NCBI GenBank assembly: GCA_017449975.1
Contig: JAFSYK010000044.1
Coordinates: 1-64,000 of the forward strand
Length of the DNA: 64,000 nucleotides
Reading direction: 5' to 3'
Origin: Bacteroidales bacterium
GTDB taxonomy: Bacteria > Bacteroidota > Bacteroidia > Bacteroidales > P3
Made by a program: the position numbers and the translations under genes
Notes under the pieces: generated by a model
The model's database searches: none
What the model saw: the letters and a program-made list of their open reading frames with translations, nothing else
Told to the model about the DNA's origin: nothing
In this document: one piece after another, positions 61,437 through 64,000 of the stretch
Layout of the letters: the number at the start of each line of letters is the position of its first letter
Numbering within the stretch: the stretch's first letter is position 1

Positions 61437-61545
61437 TCTACAAGATCTAAAAGATCTCGCGAGCGAAGCGAGCAGAAGCCCAATCCGCGAAGCGGGAATA
61501 ATTTATAAGATCCACGAGATTTCGTGAGCGCGAAGCGCGAGCAGG
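61437..61545. repeat. Further modular element copies
   Basis: Two copies of the gatctacaa/hairpin element in tandem, including the 17-mer at 61458-61474 and hairpin GCGC-GAA-GCGC. Confidence 0.85.
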
Positions 61546-61589
61546 AGAATAAAACCTGCGCTAGCAAGAAAATCTGTTTAAACAGACCG

Positions 61590-63146
61590 CTAAGCCTCCT
61601 CGCGGTGCTCTTTGCGCAGCAGGTCGTTGACCGTCTTGACGGGGTTGAAGGTCTCCAGTGGCACCTCCACGAAGAGGGTGATCCAGTGCGCCATGGCGCC
61701 GTTCCAGAGGCCGGGTAGCTCCTGCGATTTCACAACCTGTGCTCCTTTGCTCTTCTTGCTGATGAAGCCGGTCTGCGGGTCGACAAACTGCCGCAGGTCG
61801 AAATAGCGTCCGCGATAGTCCTTCGTGCCGCACACCAAATCCACGGGGTTGAAGTGGCTGGCGCCTTGCAGGATGGCCTCTTGCGACGGCTCTTTGCGGT
61901 TGATTTGCGCCGTCTCCACAATCTGCAGGCTGCGGCGTCCGTTGCTGTCGGCCACAAAGAAGGGGCCGCCGCCGGGTTCGCCCTGGTTCTTCACCATGCC
62001 GCAGATGCGGATGGGGCGGTTCATGGCGTCAAACAGGATGCTGCATTGCTCCTTGACGGGCCGCTCTTCGAGGTCGTCGGGTAGGGCGATGAGCAGACGC
62101 TCGCTGGCAAAGCGGGCCATCTTCTTCAGCTCTGCCGCCGTCGCCTTGCCTGTGCGCAGCTGGCGCAGGTAGGGGAAATATTGCCGTTGCAGGTCGAGCA
62201 GCAGACCCGCCAGCGCCTTCTTGTAGACGAGGGTGGGCTCCTTCATCCAGTCGGGCACCACGTTGTCGATGTTCTTGATGAAGATGACATCGGCGCGGCA
62301 CCCGTTCAGGTTCTCTATCAGGGCACCGTGGCCGCCGGGGCGCAGCATCAGGCGTCCTTGCTCGTCGCGCACGGGGTTGTTGTATTCGTCCACGGCGATG
62401 GTGTCGGTGCTGTGTTTCTGCTCCGACATCGACACCGACAGGCGGATGCCCAGCGCCGACTCATACTGGTGGCGTACCTGTGCCAGCTTGCGGCGGAACA
62501 GGGCGCGGTGTTCGGGCGAGATGGTGAAATGCAGCCGCACCGTGCCGTCGTTGCCGCGGGCGTAGGCGGCGCCTTCCACGATATGCTCCTCCAGCGGCGT
62601 GCGCTGACGGTTGCCGTATTTGTGGAATTTCAGCAACGCTTTGGGCAGGGAGCCGTAGCCCAGATACTGCTCTTTGAGCAGCATATTGATGACCGAGGCG
62701 TACTCGCGGCGCTCCAGATAGTCCTGGAGGTGCATCGACGTACTTTCTATCTCGGCTTTCAGGTCGTCGTAGAACGCAAAGGTGGACAGGTTCTGGATGA
62801 ACTGCTCCACCGAGGGGTACTCTTTCTCAAAGTTCTTTGCAACGCCGGTATACTGCGCTGTAAAGGCGTAGAGATCCTTGAACATACGGCTGGCGGCACC
62901 CGATGCGGGGACGAATTTCAGCAGCCGTTTCTCCTTCGAAAGTCGCTGATAGCATGATAGATATTTGTCTATCTCTGCCTTGCTCATGCGCAGGATGCCT
63001 CCGTTCTCCACGGTGGCGGCGGCGACCAGCGAGCAGGGGGGAAAGCCCTGACGGAAATGGGTCAGTTGTCGCTCGATTTGTTCGGGCGTGATGCCATACG
63101 ACGCCAGCTGTCGCAGGTCGTCGGGCGAAAACTTCTGGGATGCCAT
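61590..63146 (-). CDS. DUF4301 family protein
   Basis: A 518-residue cytoplasmic protein that matches DUF4301: KFVPASGAASRMFKDLYAF near 78, GSLPKALLKFHKYGN, RPGGHGALIENLN, RICGMVKNQGEPGGGPFFV and NPVDLVCGTKDYRG. GSLPKALLKFHKY and the Gly-rich GHGALIENLN resemble nucleotidyltransferase-like sugar-activating enzymes. No experimental role is known. It starts 12 nt after the small lipoprotein gene on the same strand. Confidence 0.92.
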   Translation of the reverse strand: MASQKFSPDDLRQLASYGITPEQIERQLTHFRQGFPPCSLVAAATVENGGILRMSKAEIDKYLSCYQRLSKEKRLLKFVPASGAASRMFKDLYAFTAQYTGVAKNFEKEYPSVEQFIQNLSTFAFYDDLKAEIESTSMHLQDYLERREYASVINMLLKEQYLGYGSLPKALLKFHKYGNRQRTPLEEHIVEGAAYARGNDGTVRLHFTISPEHRALFRRKLAQVRHQYESALGIRLSVSMSEQKHSTDTIAVDEYNNPVRDEQGRLMLRPGGHGALIENLNGCRADVIFIKNIDNVVPDWMKEPTLVYKKALAGLLLDLQRQYFPYLRQLRTGKATAAELKKMARFASERLLIALPDDLEERPVKEQCSILFDAMNRPIRICGMVKNQGEPGGGPFFVADSNGRRSLQIVETAQINRKEPSQEAILQGASHFNPVDLVCGTKDYRGRYFDLRQFVDPQTGFISKKSKGAQVVKSQELPGLWNGAMAHWITLFVEVPLETFNPVKTVNDLLRKEHREEA

Positions 63147-63158
63147 GATGTGCTGCGG

Positions 63159-63626
63159 TTACTCGGCGGGTTCGGGTTCCACGTCCACCACATTGACGAC
63201 GATGCTGTCCAGCAGGATGTCGCCGTTGATGTAGACAGTGGATTCCACCGTCTCACCCTCTTTCAGGCGGATGGACGATGAGCCGTCGCTGTGGAAATGC
63301 TTGTACGTATAGGTAATCGTCGAGGGGTCGGAAATGGAATCGACCGTGGTCTCGATGATAAACATACGGGCGTTGATGTCAAAGACGGCCGGAGCGGCGA
63401 ATTTGGTGCTGAACACACCCTCGTCGTCGGTGTAGCCGAAATCGCCCACCGTGCTGCCCGATGCGCTGATGGACACAGCGGCATGCGGCACCACGCGGCC
63501 GGTTGCCTGTTCGACGACGGTGACATCCAGATAACTATACGTGTCTTTGTCGCACGATTGAAATGTGATGGCGCCTAAGGCGCTGAAAAATAGAATGCCG
63601 ACGGCAATCAGACCTTTTTTCTTCAT
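63159..63626 (-). CDS. Small lipoprotein with carboxypeptidase-regulatory-like domain
   Basis: A 155-residue protein with a lipoprotein signal (IAVGILFFSALGAITFQSC) and one beta-sandwich resembling a carboxypeptidase-regulatory or Ig-like domain (YLDVTVVEQATGRVVPHAAV, GYTDDEGVFSTKF). Function unknown. A TATTTTTG box lies at 63668-63675. It is probably co-transcribed with the DUF4301 gene. Confidence 0.8.
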   Translation of the reverse strand: MKKKGLIAVGILFFSALGAITFQSCDKDTYSYLDVTVVEQATGRVVPHAAVSISASGSTVGDFGYTDDEGVFSTKFAAPAVFDINARMFIIETTVDSISDPSTITYTYKHFHSDGSSSIRLKEGETVESTVYINGDILLDSIVVNVVDVEPEPAE

Positions 63627-63718
63627 ATTTTTCTCGCTATGTAAATATTTTCAACTAATTTTGCATGCAAAAATAACAAATTTCGGTCTATTCTAATAAA
63701 AAAATAATATTGCACTTC

Positions 63719-63726
63719 TAAATTTG
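63719..63726 (+). promoter_or_regulatory. Possible -7 box of pheS
   Basis: TAAATTTG, 58 nt before the start; no clear -33 TTTG at 19-20 nt. Confidence 0.4.
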
Positions 63727-63784
63727 TTGCAAATTTTTCTTTTGGTTAGACCTATATATCATAGATACAAACTGTTGCATAGTT

Positions 63785-64000
63785 ATGTTGAAGGATCAAA
63801 TCAAGGAGCATCTGAACGACATCCACAACACCCACGTGGAGAATTTTAAGGATCGTATGGCGGAAATCGAGATGTTCCGCGTCCGTTATCTGGGTAAAAA
63901 GGGTTTGTTGAACGACCTGTTCGACCAGTTCAAGTCGCTGCCCAACGAGGAGAAGCGCGAGGTGGGTCAGTTGCTCAACCAGCTGAAAGAGGCCGCCCGT
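63785..64000 (+). CDS. pheS: Phenylalanyl-tRNA synthetase alpha subunit, N-terminal part (cut by window edge)
   Basis: 72 residues open to the edge. The pattern is the PheS N-terminal coiled coil: EIEMFRVRYLGKKGLLNDLF then QFKSLPNEEKREVGQLLNQL. It charges tRNA-Phe with PheT. Confidence 0.92.
   Translation, partial: MLKDQIKEHLNDIHNTHVENFKDRMAEIEMFRVRYLGKKGLLNDLFDQFKSLPNEEKREVGQLLNQLKEAAR

Larger units (their letters stand above)
61143..61589. other. 447-nt gene-free region of repeats and a promoter
   Basis: It holds the small gene's leader and promoter, the right copy of the modular element, aattgag units (61372-61402) and further gatctacaa/hairpin modules up to 61545. No gene is seen. Confidence 0.8.

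Overview
The window reads as a chromosomal segment of an anaerobic Bacteroidales bacterium. Supporting this are TTTG / TAnnTTTG promoters, an apparent lack of Shine-Dalgarno sites, type IX secretion (T9SS) components and C-terminal sorting domains, and Bacteroidales families such as DUF4301, GxxExxY and His-rich CusB-like adaptors. Most genes are GC-rich. A lower-GC block at about 19.6-26.4 kb looks acquired. Genus cannot be set from sequence reading alone.

Layout. 1-2.3 kb: an oxygen/NO defence group (ferritin, rubredoxin, flavin reductase-rubredoxin fusion, flavodiiron protein), then cutC and a transglutaminase lipoprotein. 5.8-9.2 kb: DPP IV-like peptidase, a GxxExxY protein bracketed by direct repeats, and a polyprenol-phosphate mannosyltransferase. 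9.4-13.3 kb: a minus-strand run of envelope genes (TM2, LolA-like, exported YidD-like, two overlapping TPR paralogues, PqqD-like, VanZ-like). 13.5-19.6 kb: coiled-coil protein, gmk, mreC, mreD, porZ, recO. 19.9-26.3 kb: a defence island (AlbA_2/ATPase protein, membrane-anchored unknown, type IIG restriction-modification enzyme). 26.5-34.8 kb: M16 peptidase, two T9SS cargo genes (one broken), GH16-like lipoprotein. 34.8-40.6 kb: AlgX/AlgI-type O-acetylation pair, polytopic membrane protein, GT2, GreA/B-like factor. 40.7-45.5 kb: aminotransferase, DUF1573, and a four-gene 2-oxoacid:ferredoxin oxidoreductase operon. 45.6-52.1 kb: a Cus/Czc-type heavy-metal efflux operon. 52.2-54.2 kb: NUDIX, tRNA-fMet, a hairpin-rich element and a RAYT-like HUH transposase. 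54.2-64 kb: DsbD, propeller protein, conserved exported protein, M23 peptidase, a 44-residue basic protein, DUF4301, a small lipoprotein and the start of pheS.

The most unusual signal is the repeat content. Nearly every gene boundary carries a short tandem array of period 7, 8 or 9 bp, drawn from about ten sequence families. The same families also sit in frame inside genes (transglutaminase protein, DPP IV, MBOAT, GH16-like, DsbD), form signal-peptide cores in two proteins, and supply stop codons. In one T9SS gene a single 7-bp unit fewer than in its paralogue puts the sorting domain out of frame. Alongside these are REP-like hairpins (8-bp stem GGGCGTAC/GTACGCCC, present once as an inverted REPIN-like pair) and a modular hairpin / 9-mer / hairpin element. 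A HUH transposase of the REP-associated type, with an extra C-terminal Rossmann-like domain, lies beside one such structure and is a plausible mobiliser. That link is inference.
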